The translations under genes were made by a program, and so were the position numbers. A stretch of 64,000 nt of DNA from assembly GCA_930367215.1 (NCBI GenBank), contig OV884059.1:31177882-31241881 (forward strand), written 5' to 3'. Positions 54,202-64,000 of this stretch are shown in pieces. The notes beneath the pieces are model-generated. The model was not told the origin of the DNA, did no database searches, and worked only from the letters and a program-made list of their open reading frames with translations. Each line of letters opens with the position of its first letter. Position 1 is the first letter of the stretch. The stretch is from Pollenia angustigena. Its lineage: Eukaryota > Arthropoda > Insecta > Diptera > Polleniidae.

Positions 54202-55153
54202 CACTGAAAGAAAAATGCTTCAAATATTTAATGAATCATTTTCATAAAAAAACTTTCCTTAAGCAAATGAAAATGTTCATTGTCTAAATGGAATTTCATA
54301 GTTATAATGAAGTATTTTCGTTAAAATCGCTTCATTGGATTTCGTAATTACGTTAAAAATTTTCATTAGATATATGAAAACTTAAGTTTGTCCAAGTTAA
54401 AAAAAAATTTAATTGGGAACATAAAAAAACAATATACAAACATAACTATATTCATAAATTAATACAAAATTATAGTTTCCTTAAAAAAATGTTTAATTGT
54501 TAATTAAAAAATGTAAGATTTAATAATATCATACATCGAATGTTACATGTATGCCATTAAATTTATGAAATCAAAAAATTTTTTTATAAAAGCAACATAT
54601 TTCAATAATTGCCTTCATAAATTAAAATTTTCATTGTGACAATAAAAATGTCATTATAGTAATGAAACAAAAACTTTCAATCCACTTTCAATCAACGTTG
54701 TTATTGTTATTATGGACAATTTAATCTCATATTTACGCTCTTAATTGAGTAAAAAACATAGTTTTTTAATACAAAAACATAGTTTTTTAATACAAAAACT
54801 ACACTGCCCCGGTAGACTAGCTGGTAGCGAGGTAGTCTAACAGCACCGAGGTTGACTGATCGAATCCCGCCAGAGACAGAAAAAAAATTAAAAATAAAGT
54901 AAAATAAAAAATAGAAAAGATAAAAAAAAAATAATTAAAAAAATTAAAAAAAATAAAAAAAAAAATTTTTACTTTATTTAAGTATTCATCCAATGAATAA
55001 TATTCATAGATCTAATGAAATGTTTCATTAAATCCTTTTAATAAAACAGGTTTCATCGATCCAACGAAGCGCTGCATAGGTTCCTTTTTAATGCAATTTT
55101 TCATGGGATTAATGTCAAAATTCATTGGTATTGCGAAGAAAATTCTTTCAGTG
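54202..55153. mobile_element. CACTGAAAG-type TIR element, copy 2, TA duplication
   Basis: CACTGAAAGAAAAATGCTTC at the left and GAAAATTCTTTCAGTG at the right, flanked by TA (54200-54201 and 55154-55155). Reverse-complement relative of 16291-17877 without the two young insertions there. It includes the shared SINE S1 at about 54797-54972. Non-coding. Confidence 0.85.
54797..54972 (+). mobile_element. tRNA-derived SINE S1 inside the CACTGAAAG element
   Basis: CCCCGGTAGACTAGCTGGTAG (A-box region) and GATCGAATCCCGCC (B box, first bases changed), then a roughly 85 bp A-rich tail. Same position and orientation, relative to the element, as 16486-16616. Confidence 0.75.
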
Positions 55154-55164
55154 TAGTGGTGAAT

Positions 55165-55540
55165 GTTTATACCCTCCACCACCACTAGTGGTGAATGGGG
55201 GAATACTTAGTTTGTCATTCCATGAGAAACTTTTTTATTATACATCTAAGAACTAATAAAGTATAGATATTCTGGCTCCTTGAGTAATTTTAAGTCGATT
55301 TAGCAATGTCCGTCTGTCTGTCCGTCTGTTGAAAACACGCTCACTTTCGAAAAACTCAAAAGAAATGAACAACCTTGTTGTCGAATTGCTTCTAGTTATC
55401 TTAAGCAGTTTTATTGCTGCCGTCCGTTTTTATAAAGATAAATTAATTATACCTATATAGATCCCACTCCTGCAATATTCGAACTGTCGGTTTAGGGTAT
55501 CAAAGATTCGGCACAGGAGAATATAGTACTCTAATTTGAA
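55165..55540 (+). mobile_element. Short DINE-1-like element
   Basis: TTTATACCCTCCACCACCAC start, ATACTTAGTTTGTCATTCC, GTCCGTCTGTCTGTCCGTC core, and the end AAGATTCGGCACAGGAGAAT with a damaged hairpin. It is 85-90% similar by eye to 6970-7265. It directly follows the interrupted tip 54179-54201/55154-55165, so two such elements stood in tandem. Confidence 0.75.
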
Positions 55541-57014
55541 CTGTGTAGTTTAGGTGCTTTAAAAATACATTAATTAAGTTCCTTAATAAGTTTTGACTAA
55601 AAATGTATCTTATCAAGATTTTTACTAACTTAATGGGTTAAATGTTTTTGTTTTTTCTTTTCCTTATAATTTGTGTTCTTTGATCCATAAGATAAACGTA
55701 CATCTGTTTTTAAATACCTTTATAGATAAAACTATCTGAAATATTTCCTGAGATTGATATCGGCTAGAAAACTTTTTAAGTTTACGAAAATGCTGATTGT
55801 TATCAATATTTCGAAATGATAAGCCATACAATTTATTATCAGCAAATAGTAATATTGTAGGTACATTATTTTACAAGTTTGATTATATTTGTTATACTTG
55901 TAAAAGAAAAAAATTGTTGCCTTGAATTTCTCAAAAGAACAAAAAGTCAGACAAAATGCAAAATATTTTTATTAATCACGCTTTATGAAATTCCAAAAAT
56001 AACTTGTGCAACAAAATCATGATTTTAATTCGCGATGACAATTCACTGCATTAACCTAATTTCCGACTTTAAGTGTTTTTATGGATTTTTTTTATTATTT
56101 TATTTATGCATTCCATACACATGCCAGCCTGCTTAAATGAACAGAAATTAAAGAGAGATTTGTTTTATGCTGCTTTACAAAACAACAATGCTTTTTACAC
56201 ATTATAAAGAGGGAATGCACACTACATCCCTCTTTGGTTTAGCGAAGCATGCAATATGTTTTAAAAAGCATGTCCATCCGTCTGTCTGTCTGCTGTGTGT
56301 GTTATAAAAGAAATGTTCACTCAGTCAGTAAGTCAAACATCTTCACTCATCAATCAAAAATACAATTTACTGAAACTGAATTTAATGTGTAGAGTTTTTT
56401 GGCTGAGGGATTGTGTCAAGTCACTACTTTACGCCTTCACAAAAAAAAAGAGAAATAAGAACGGAATAACAAAAATAATCAAACCATTTTTTGGAAAAGC
56501 GAAGAAGGGAAAAATATAACAGAAAACAAGAAAATTAAACAAAACAATAAACGTCCAGAGTAGAATATTTAAAGCAGCCGAGTTGCTTTTGACAGACTAC
56601 TTCGACTACGCAAAAACGAAAAAAATTAAAAAGATACTTGTTGGATCTAAAAGATTCACAAACAATTTGGGCCGCATACGATAAGCACACACGTACTCAA
56701 GCAATTTAAAAATCATTTTAAAATATTTATCATTTCAAACAGCCCTCCTTCTACCTCTTGGCAGCAAAATAAAATAAAAACAACAAAAACACAAACTAAA
56801 ATGTTAAATAAAAAAAAAAACAAAAATTGCAAACAACCACAACCGGTCTAATGTTAAAAATTGTAAAAAAATACGAAAGTAAACAAACACACAAACTAAT
56901 GCTTTTTCTATACAAATTAAAATAAAAAAAGGAAAATAAAAAAACTACATGAAAAGAAAACAAATAAAAACATTTAAACACAAAAGCAAAAACAAAAAAA
57001 AAAACGAAAAACTA

Positions 57015-57434
57015 TAAAAATCTAAACAACTAACACATATTCCGAACGACTACCTACGAGTGAGTGGAGACGCCAAATTGGCGGACCATCCAACCTACCA
57101 ACAACTTGCACTCGAGTCGGAAGCTAATTCCCCGCAACAAACCCCCCAAAGACCTGCCAGGCCAACACAAATTAATTTCAAAATCAAACACACACACATA
57201 CCTTATTTACAAAAAACCAACAATAAAGCTATAGCGCACGCCAAGTCAAAGCGTCAAAATGTTAGACCGAAAGTGGGTCTAATATTCATTAAGACTCGTC
57301 AAATGCTTGTGAATGTGAAAATTCTATTTTTAGCACAATCTCTCATCATCGCTCTGCAACGATTTGCCAATGATCACGCTACACCGAATGGTGATTGGCT
57401 GAAACCAAACCCAACGTCGGCTTTGCTAAATTAA
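57015..57434 (+). other. Unrecognised open frame without ATG
   Basis: About 140 codons after a stop near 57014: LRVSGDAKLADHPTYQQLAL, ESEANSPQQTPQRPARPTQ at the start, then low-complexity. The first 45 codons look protein-like in composition, the rest less so. It could be an internal exon, but the GTGAGT at 57060 and lack of an acceptor or start codon argue equally for non-coding exon plus intron. Function unknown. Confidence 0.2.
57054..57065 (+). other. Candidate 5' splice donor (CGA|GTGAGT)
   Basis: GTGAGT at 57060-57065 fits the intron consensus; the exon side (ACGA) is weaker. It follows the A-rich UTR-like block. Confidence 0.25.
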
Positions 57435-58097
57435 CGACAATCAACGAACAAACGAAGTTTCAATGCTCGGGCTATTCAATACATACATCGCACTAATAGC
57501 TAGAGAAACAGCAGTAAAATCACAAATATTTTTTTATATGTATGTTTTTTGTATATACAGAAAATGCGAAAAAACTTTTAGAACCGAAGGCATACAATAT
57601 TTTTTTGATTGTACGACGACGGCGACGACGACTACGGCAACAAAAACAACAGCAACGAAACTCTAACAAAAATTTTGCACTACACTATAAATTGTTAATG
57701 TACAAAATCATTAAAGTGTCTGAACTGAAGGGAAGGAAGCAGTGCAAAATGTTTGACAATAACAAAAGTAGATTTATAGAGCCTTTAACAGTTTCAATAC
57801 AAATGCCAAAAACAATTAAAGCAACAACTACAACAAAAGCAATAATGAATACAAACACCTCGTTAAACACTCCCCTACCTTGCACAAACCGCTTTTAAAA
57901 GCAAAGAGAACTTTATAGTCTCTTTATACTACACAAACAATCAAACAAATAAAATGCATTGGATATTTTCTCTTTTTTAACGTGCTCTTGGGCCCACCGC
58001 ACCCCACCTAATAGGAACCATAACACGTATTTCTACACACATTAACGTAAAGGTGGCTTTTTGTTGTTTATGTATGGAGGTTTATGTTTGGTCGCCG

Positions 58098-58758
58098 TTT
58101 TTATACCCTTCACTACAGGTGGAAGGGGTCTATACAAGTTTGTCACTCCGTCTGTAACTTCTTCAATATTGTTCTTAGGCCCTATAAATATTTTTGGTCC
58201 TTATGATTAACGAAGTTGATTAAACGATATCTGTCTCTCCGTCTGTCCATGTGTATGTTGAAATAATTTGTCCGTAGACCCCAGAAATGATGAAGACTTG
58301 GTTGTTATGTATTTATATCACATATACTCCATCAAAGTTCGCTATTGAAAATCAGCCAGATCGGTCCATAAATCCCTAATATATGAGCCAAAAATTACGA
58401 TTGCCCTTAATTGTACTCATAAATCTCTTGGTGCTATATTTTGTTTTTAAATAAGATAAAAGCATCTTGTTAACCAACAGATATCATCCGTCAGTAGGTG
58501 GGCAGATGTGGAGATTTATTTATATCTAAAGAAATGGTAAGAGGAAAATTGTCCAAATTCGGTACACAAAGCTGGGTTATCAATACACAAACGTTGAGCA
58601 AAATGAGCGGGATTATAGAAGTAGGCGTGTTACAAATAATATTTTCTTATATCTAAAGACCGATATTTACATAACTTAGTGTTCTTATCGCACCATGTTG
58701 AAGGGTATAAAAGATTCAGCATAGCCGAATATAACGAATATATAACTCTTACTTGTTG
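58098..58758 (+). mobile_element. DINE-1-like element, first of a head-to-tail trio
   Basis: TTTTATACCCTTCACTACAG start and GAAGGGTATAAAAGATTCAG then CATAGCCGAATATAAC end, with ACTCTTACTTGTTG terminal sequence. The GTCTGTCC core is at about 58240. Non-coding. Confidence 0.8.
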
Positions 58759-60165
58759 TTTTTATACCCTTCACCACAGGTGGAAAAGGGTATATATAAG
58801 TTTGTCATTCCGTTTGTAATTTCTACAATATTGATCTTAGACCCTATAAAGTATATATATTCTGGATCCTTATGAGGAGAGAAGTTGATTTAACGATGTC
58901 CGTCCGTCTCACGTTTGATATGTGTTTTCCGGGGACTCCAGACATGCAAGTGGCTAGGCTGTTTTACATCTATGTCACATAAAGTCCACCATTTCTTGCT
59001 ATTGAAATTCAGCCAGATCGGTCCATCAATGGCTGAGGTATGACCGAAAAACCACGACTGCCTCTAATTTGTCTAACAAATCCCCTGTGGTTGTTGTATT
59101 TTTATAACTTTTTTCTGTATATCTGGAGAACGGCAAGAGCCAAAGTTTTTAAACATTTAGGTTATAAATACACACCATCCCACAAAATGTGGGCGGGATT
59201 GGAGAAGTGGGCGTGGTACCTACCATACAAAAAGTATTAAAAATTTTATAAAAACCTGAATTTTTTGACCGTAATATGACCTATGGTTACGCCTTATATA
59301 TCAAAAGATCGGAAATTTTTAATAGAAAAAGTAATGACCAAAATAAAATTTTTTTTTGAAAAATAACCATTTTCGGGAACCATAGATCTTCCAGAGTCCA
59401 AGTTTTATAACCAAAATAACTGCTAAATTTCTTCGTTAACACGTCGGTATATAAATCTGCAAAATTGGTTAAGAAATAGCAGAATTATGACCAAAATACT
59501 GAAATCCCAAAAATTACTCTTTTTTTATAATTAAGTTTGTTTTTATACCCTTTACCGAAGGTCCTACACCCTATAAAGTTTATATATTCCGGGTCCTTAT
59601 GAAAAGCGAAGTTCAAATCCGGCTGTCGTGTTTTCTCTCCCCTTCGCATTTGTTTACATATACTAGCATAATGCCCAATATGATTTTCGTTATCACCCTT
59701 CTTTATTATTTCATATATTTAACGAAATAATTTTAACAAAGAGAAACTAGGAATTTTTGTTTTTTTTTTTTGCTACTTAAAAACAACAGTGCCTTTACAA
59801 AAAGAAAACAAACAAAAAACTGTGTTGAGTTGTAAACAGTAAACGGTCCATATTTCATTTTAATGATATTTAAACAGCGTTCCTTCATGGTTCAGTTGTC
59901 TAGGTGTGTTAAGTTAGAAACTGTGAGTTACCTGATTTGAATCTTGGTTTTTTAAAAAGAAATTTTTTTAATATTTTTATGTTCTAAAAACAATTTTAAA
60001 AAAATATTTACCAGTTAACGCTTTTTAAATTTCATTTATAATGAAGTTTTTAGTATTGTAAATATGTATGTATATGTAAAAATTATTTAGTTGCTCTGTA
60101 TTCTGCTCGCACAATGGTGAAGGGTATATAAGATTCGGCACACCCGAATATAGCACTCTTACTTG
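58759..60165 (+). mobile_element. DINE-1-like composite element, second of the trio
   Basis: TTTTATACCCTTCACCACAG start, a second start TTTTTATACCCTTTACCGAA at about 59541, and the end AAGATTCGGCACACCCGAAT then ATAGCACTCTTACTTG. Same composite architecture as 28010-29456, including the GTGGGCGGG..GGAGAAGTGGGCGT segment and the decayed tRNA-like box near 59885-59945. Confidence 0.8.
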
Positions 60166-60866
60166 TTATACCCACACCACAATAGTGGAGAGGGTATTAT
60201 GCATTTGTGCTGATGTGTGTAACGCCTTAAAATATTGGTCCTAGACCCACCTTAAAGTATACCGATCGTCTTAGAATCACTTTCTGAGTCGAACTAACGA
60301 TGTCCGTCCGGCAGGCTGGCTGGCTGCCTGGCTGTCCATGTAACCTTGTGCGCAAAGTACAGGTCGCAATTTTGGAGATAATTTGATGAAATTTGGGTCA
60401 TAGGTTCTTATTGGCACAAGGACCAAGCCTATTGAAAATGGGCCGAATCGTAGAACCACGAGGGAAGATAGGGGGAAATTTCTTCCTCTCAGAAACTATC
60501 AAACCGAGTTCAATGAAATTAAAAACATAGATAGAACCATATCTATATTTATTTATTTATTTAATAGGACCACGAGGGGAGATAGGGGCAATTTCTGCCT
60601 CTCAAATCGATTTTAATGAAATTTAAAATATAGATAGATCCATATCTATATGGACACATTAGCTATACAGTTTTTCAAAAATAGGACCACAAGGGGAGGT
60701 AGGGGGCAATTTCTTCCTCTCACAAACTTTCAAACCGATTTTCATGAAGTTTATAAGCATAGAAAAATCTATATTTATATGGACACATAAGCATGATGTG
60801 TTTTTAAATACTGTGGTGTAGGGTATCACATGGTCGGGCTTGACCGACTAAACTTTCTTACTTGTT
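60166..60866 (+). mobile_element. DINE-1-like element, third of the trio, with 115 bp internal repeats
   Basis: TTATACCCACACCACAATAG start, GTCCGTCCGGCAGGCTGGCT core, and the end GGTGTAGGGTATCACATGGT then CGGGCTTGACCGAC, a different hairpin (GTCGGGC..). Internal units AGGACCACGAGGGGAGATAG start near 60453, 60569 and 60684. A different subfamily from its two neighbours. Confidence 0.75.
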
Positions 60867-61436
60867 GTTCTTGTTTTTGTTTTTTTTTTTAACTTAAAGG
60901 CAAATGAGTGTGTTGTTTTCATATTCTTGTTTATTTTGTTCTAAAGAAGCTTCTTGCATAATTATGGGCCCCTGTTATTGAGTGAATACGTTACGTATGT
61001 ACGAAATTGTTTGTTGTATTTGTCTCTGACACATAAAGGAACTTAAAAACAACAACCACATAAGAAATAAATAATTATAAATTTTTTTTTACTAAAAGCA
61101 CAATACATTGTGAACTTGTGGTCTTGTTGTCTTAAATTTAATTTGAATTCCGTTGTCTTTTAGTGTTATGGGAAAGGCAGGGGAAGTGAGTGTTTTTTTT
61201 TTTTTTGGTCTGGGTAGAAATTAAATAATTTTTTTTTTTTTTTTTTTTGCTGCCTTCTTTAAACTCCTACTTACGTACTTATTTATAAAAATATTTTTAA
61301 TATAAAAAAGGTTTACAAAACAAATTTTCTATGAAAATTTTGCTTAACAAACGTTTGTTAAATAAAATAATCATTTATGAATACTGAGGACATAATTTTG
61401 CTAAATTTGTTAAATTAATACTTATTTATTTTTTGC
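60867..61436. other. AT-rich non-coding stretch
   Basis: Long T runs, including about T20 near 61228-61248. No gene or element ends recognised. Confidence 0.4.
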
Positions 61437-61439
61437 TTA

Positions 61440-61586
61440 AGCTTAGTACAGACGGTAGTCAAATCTTACAATGTTGTCATTAAAATTTCCTAAAAATGTC
61501 ATGCAACTGTGTTTAGCAGATGTGTAAAATTAAGGCATCTGACAAATGACAAAATTTTAAGATCTGACCGCGGTCTGTACGAAGCT
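61440..61586. mobile_element. 147 bp AGCTT-GTACAGACGGTGGTC MITE, complete copy, TTA duplication
   Basis: AGCTTAGTACAGACGGTAGT then CAAATCTTA and the complement AGCTTCGTACAGACCGCGGT at the right, flanked by TTA at 61437-61439 and 61587-61589. Reference copy for the ends at 31671, 35355, 35371 and 62262. Confidence 0.85.
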
Positions 61587-63300
61587 TTAATTTTTAAACG
61601 AAAAATTTTTGTACCTTCATTACAAAATTGCTTGTTTAATATTTAGTTTTTTGTTAATTTCAGAACAGTAACTTGGATTGCTGAAAAAAGACATTTTAAA
61701 CAGTCCTTTACTGTAACAATTTACCTTCGTATTCAAAAACGATTATTAAATTTAACAAACTTTTATTAGGTAAAAGTTTTTTAGAAAATTAGTTTTGTAA
61801 ACCTTTATTAACAGCGTGGCTCATGATGTCGACCGCTATCGCTCGCTTTCATTTTCAACGACAAACAGCTGACTTGCGGCCCACTAACAATTTTCAGCAC
61901 GACAAGTCGATTGGCAATGCAAGAGACCGATAAACTTACCAAGAAATATGATCACAAATGTCAAAATCAGTCTTTACGCACCAGCTATAAATGTTTTTAT
62001 TTGAATTATATATTTTGAAGACAACACCACTAATAAAATTTTACAGCTTTATAAAATATTTATCACAAAACTCTATTCTGTATTTTTTTTAATGTTTTCT
62101 TTGTTTTTTGTTTACTTCTTTGTTTGTAGCACAGAGTTGGATTTTTATGGCTTAATTTATATGTTTTATCGATTTTTTTTTTATTTTAGCGTTTTATTCT
62201 TGGAATTGTTAATGTGGCAATACAGTCATTTGACACTTAATAAATGGATTACGTGAGGCTTCTTAAAGACGGTGGTCAATTCTTACAATAATGTAAGGTT
62301 GCAATGTGCTGAAAACATACTGCCAAAGCAAAATTGCCACCAAAAGTAAGTCGTCAGCTCAGACCAGGGCTGTTAGATATCGCGATCTCTCGTCAAACGT
62401 GGCGACTTTGAAATATGTTTGGCGGTGGGATTTTCCATTTGGCGACTGGAGACTTTTTGGGCAATCTTCCATATAACTGGCGACTTACTTGGCTATTTTC
62501 ACCATTTATATTATTAAAGCGATTTTTTTTTAACAGTTTAACATTTTTTGTTATCAATACTAACTTAAAAAAATCTGGCAACTTTTTTCCCATGATTTTT
62601 GTTTTTTAAGTGATTTTTATATTCAATCACTATTTAACTCTAAACGTATGAATGCATATCAAAGCACCAGTGATGAAATAGATGTGGCTGAAGTGTACGA
62701 TCTTAAGGACTTGCGTACTTAGTTTTTTAACTAAATATATGATCGAAACTGGGAATTATTTCCTTCCGAAGGTTACTTTATATTATATTCAACATAACTG
62801 AAATTTAGCTCATAGAATAAATTCGAAAAAATGAAAAAATGTTGAATATAAATATATGATCTCCATTTTATATTATTTAAAAAAAAAATAACAGCAAATA
62901 ATAGTGCATTTAAACCTACGCTATAAACAGGTTATAAGCTGTTTATGATGATAGTTTGTAACTAGCTTTTGAGATAAACTAGTTACAAGCAACCAGTTTT
63001 TGTAAAAGCAACTCCGTTTTTTAAAAATTTGTTCTGGCAACGCTAGTGATAGTTGACATTTCATCAAGAATAAAAAAAAAAAAAAATCACTGGTAAAACT
63101 GCTCTGAGTGGAGAAGCAGCTCGCGCTTTTTGTCATTATTTCTTAAGGGCAAACAGGTCGTTTTTGTTTGGCTGCTTTTGTTGCGTTTTGCGTTGTCACC
63201 CCGCATTGGTTAGTGTTTCGGCGTCGTATAACTGTACCGAGTTACAGTTTTTGTGGTATCTGCATTAACTATATGCAATCGTTTTTAACCTCAATGTTTT
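61587..63300. other. Stretch with one half-MITE, otherwise unassigned
   Basis: AAAGACGGTGGTCAATTCTT at about 62269 is a solo end of the AGCTT MITE family. 62370-62600 has four GGCGACTTT/GGCGACTGGA motifs. 62925-63010 contains short palindromes (ATAAACAGGTTATAAGCTGTTTAT region). The GC-richer 63170-63250 carries CCCCGCATTGG and no recognised motif. No gene. Confidence 0.4.
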
Positions 63301-63311
63301 GATGTGTTTGT

Positions 63312-63450
63312 CTGGTGGAGAACCAAAGAAAAAACTCATGTGACTGGTGGAGAACCATATATAACTCAGACATTTTACTGGTGGAGTACCAAGGAAATAA
63401 CTCAGACGTTTTACTGTGGAGACAAGATATACTCTGGAGATTATTCTGGA
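63312..63450 (+). repeat. ~34 bp tandem repeat, 3-4 units
   Basis: CTGGTGGAGAACCA/GTACCA followed by AA(G/A)AAATAACTCAGAC and TTTTA starts at about 63312, 63344 and 63378, with a degenerate unit at 63413. The period is 32-35 bp. The frame through it (TGGENQRKN, WWRTIYNSD, VEYQGNNSD) changes phase between units, so it is unlikely to be coding. Confidence 0.65.
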
Positions 63451-63595
63451 AGCTCTTCGCCTTCCTATACGAAGGTCTAGGTCGATCGAGGACTTATGGA
63501 TGAGGCTCCAACAAACCGTGTGATACCCTGGCAATATAACTCTAGATAGTTAGCCAAAAATTTTTAGTGTTTAAGTAAAATCAAAAAAAAAAAAA

Positions 63596-64000
63596 CAAGT
63601 TAGATTGCTATATTCGGCTGTGCCGAGTCTTTGATACCCTCTACCGATAGTTCGAATGTTTTAGAAGTAATATCTGTATGATGTTATTATTATTTTAAAC
63701 TGTGACGATTTGTTATTAATTATGGTTTTAGGTGACTAAACTGTTTTCCGGTAGTAGGGTTTATATAGGGCCTAGGGTAAATTATGGACCGATCATCACA
63801 AAATTTCAGAGCGTCATTTCTAGTCCTTTAAAACTGTGACGTACCAATTTCTGTTATGCTAGCATTAGTAATTATGGTTTTAGGTGTACTAAACTGTTTT
63901 CCAGGAGTAGGGTTTCTATGGGGCCTACGGTAAATTATGTACCGATCTTCACGAAATTTCACAGTATCAATTATAGTCCTATAAAACTGTGACGAGCCAA
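63596..64000 (-). mobile_element. DINE-1-like element, 3' part, running off the window
   Basis: On the minus strand the end reads GGGTATCAAAGACTCGGCAC then AGCCGAATATAGCAATCTAA and CTTG, with a CGGC..GCCG hairpin. Interior units with CGGTCCATAATTTACC (complement near 63775 and 63925), period about 145 bp, match the central repeats of 7783-8225. Confidence 0.8.

Larger units (their letters stand above)
55541..58097. other. Mostly non-repetitive stretch, possible 5' UTR exon
   Basis: No transposon ends recognised. 56550-57059 is A-rich with CAACAA and AAACAAACAC segments, like long fly 5' UTRs, and ends in a donor-like CGA|GTGAGT. The open frame from about 57015 to 57434 has no ATG. A CGACGACGGCGACGACGAC trinucleotide tract is at about 57610-57640. 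CCGTCTGTCTGTCTGC at 56278 may be a DINE-1 scrap. Confidence 0.35.

Noticed and set aside
57610..57660. Arginine-rich coding segment (RRRRR) in a 118-codon frame
   Set aside because: It is a CGA/CGG trinucleotide microsatellite; the surrounding frame has no recognisable domain.
63170..63250. LTR retrotransposon end
   Set aside because: The composition is suggestive, but no TG...CA termini, primer-binding site or second LTR could be found.

Overview
This is eukaryotic nuclear DNA. It is very AT-rich, and the only long open reading frame is a retrotransposon reverse transcriptase. The repeats point to a higher dipteran, probably a calyptrate fly such as a blowfly or house-fly relative. They include DINE-1/mini-me-like elements with (GTCY)n cores, Jockey-like and RNase-H-bearing LINEs, Tigger/pogo, hAT, piggyBac-like and PIF/Harbinger-like DNA elements, and tRNA-derived SINEs. 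No host protein-coding gene can be called. Two stretches (about 35.95-37.36 kb on the minus strand and 56.55-57.06 kb on the plus strand) look like possible non-coding 5' exons ending in good splice donors, so the window may be a promoter, first-intron or intergenic region of a large gene. That reading is inference.

Layout. 0-6.9 kb: hairpin MITEs, a degenerate ~115 bp 'AGTACC' repeat array, a SINE and a Tigger-type MITE (3653-4377). 7-9.5 kb: a DINE-1-like element carrying a 373 bp MITE, then two SINEs tail to tail. 10.9-11.2 kb: the 3' end of a decayed RTE-like LINE. 11.3-13.1 kb: three-level nest, a tRNA-like repeat interrupted by a Tigger/pogo element that is interrupted by a 340 bp MITE. 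13.6-15.3 kb: a second three-level nest. 16.1-18.1 kb: a CACTGAAAG-type element carrying one SINE and two younger MITEs. 18.6-20.1 kb: a dead mariner-like transposase split by two MITEs. 21.2-22.2 kb: a third nest ending in a hAT MITE with a perfect 8 bp duplication. 25-26.5 kb: tandem and inverted copies of the tRNA-like repeat. 27.7-30.9 kb: a TTAA-flanked element containing DINE-1-like DNA, followed by a TIR MITE. 31.7-32.9 kb: a hAT inside a hAT. 40.2-42.5 kb: a piggyBac-like element containing a long-armed foldback that holds a LINE fragment. 43.2-45.2 kb: a second AGTACC element with a nested pair inside. 45.3-46.5 kb: LINE 3' end and a 139 bp tandem duplication. 48.2-49.9 kb: a third AGTACC array. 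50.4-52.5 kb: a 5'-truncated Jockey-like LINE with a target-site duplication. 52.7-54.2 kb: more LINE 3' ends. 54.2-55.5 kb: a second CACTGAAAG element inside DINE-1-like DNA. 58.1-60.9 kb: three DINE-1-like elements head to tail. 63.6 kb to the end: another such element on the minus strand.

Nothing here works together as a pathway. The value of the window is its layered insertion history: several elements are present both with and without an insertion, so target duplications and relative ages can be read directly.
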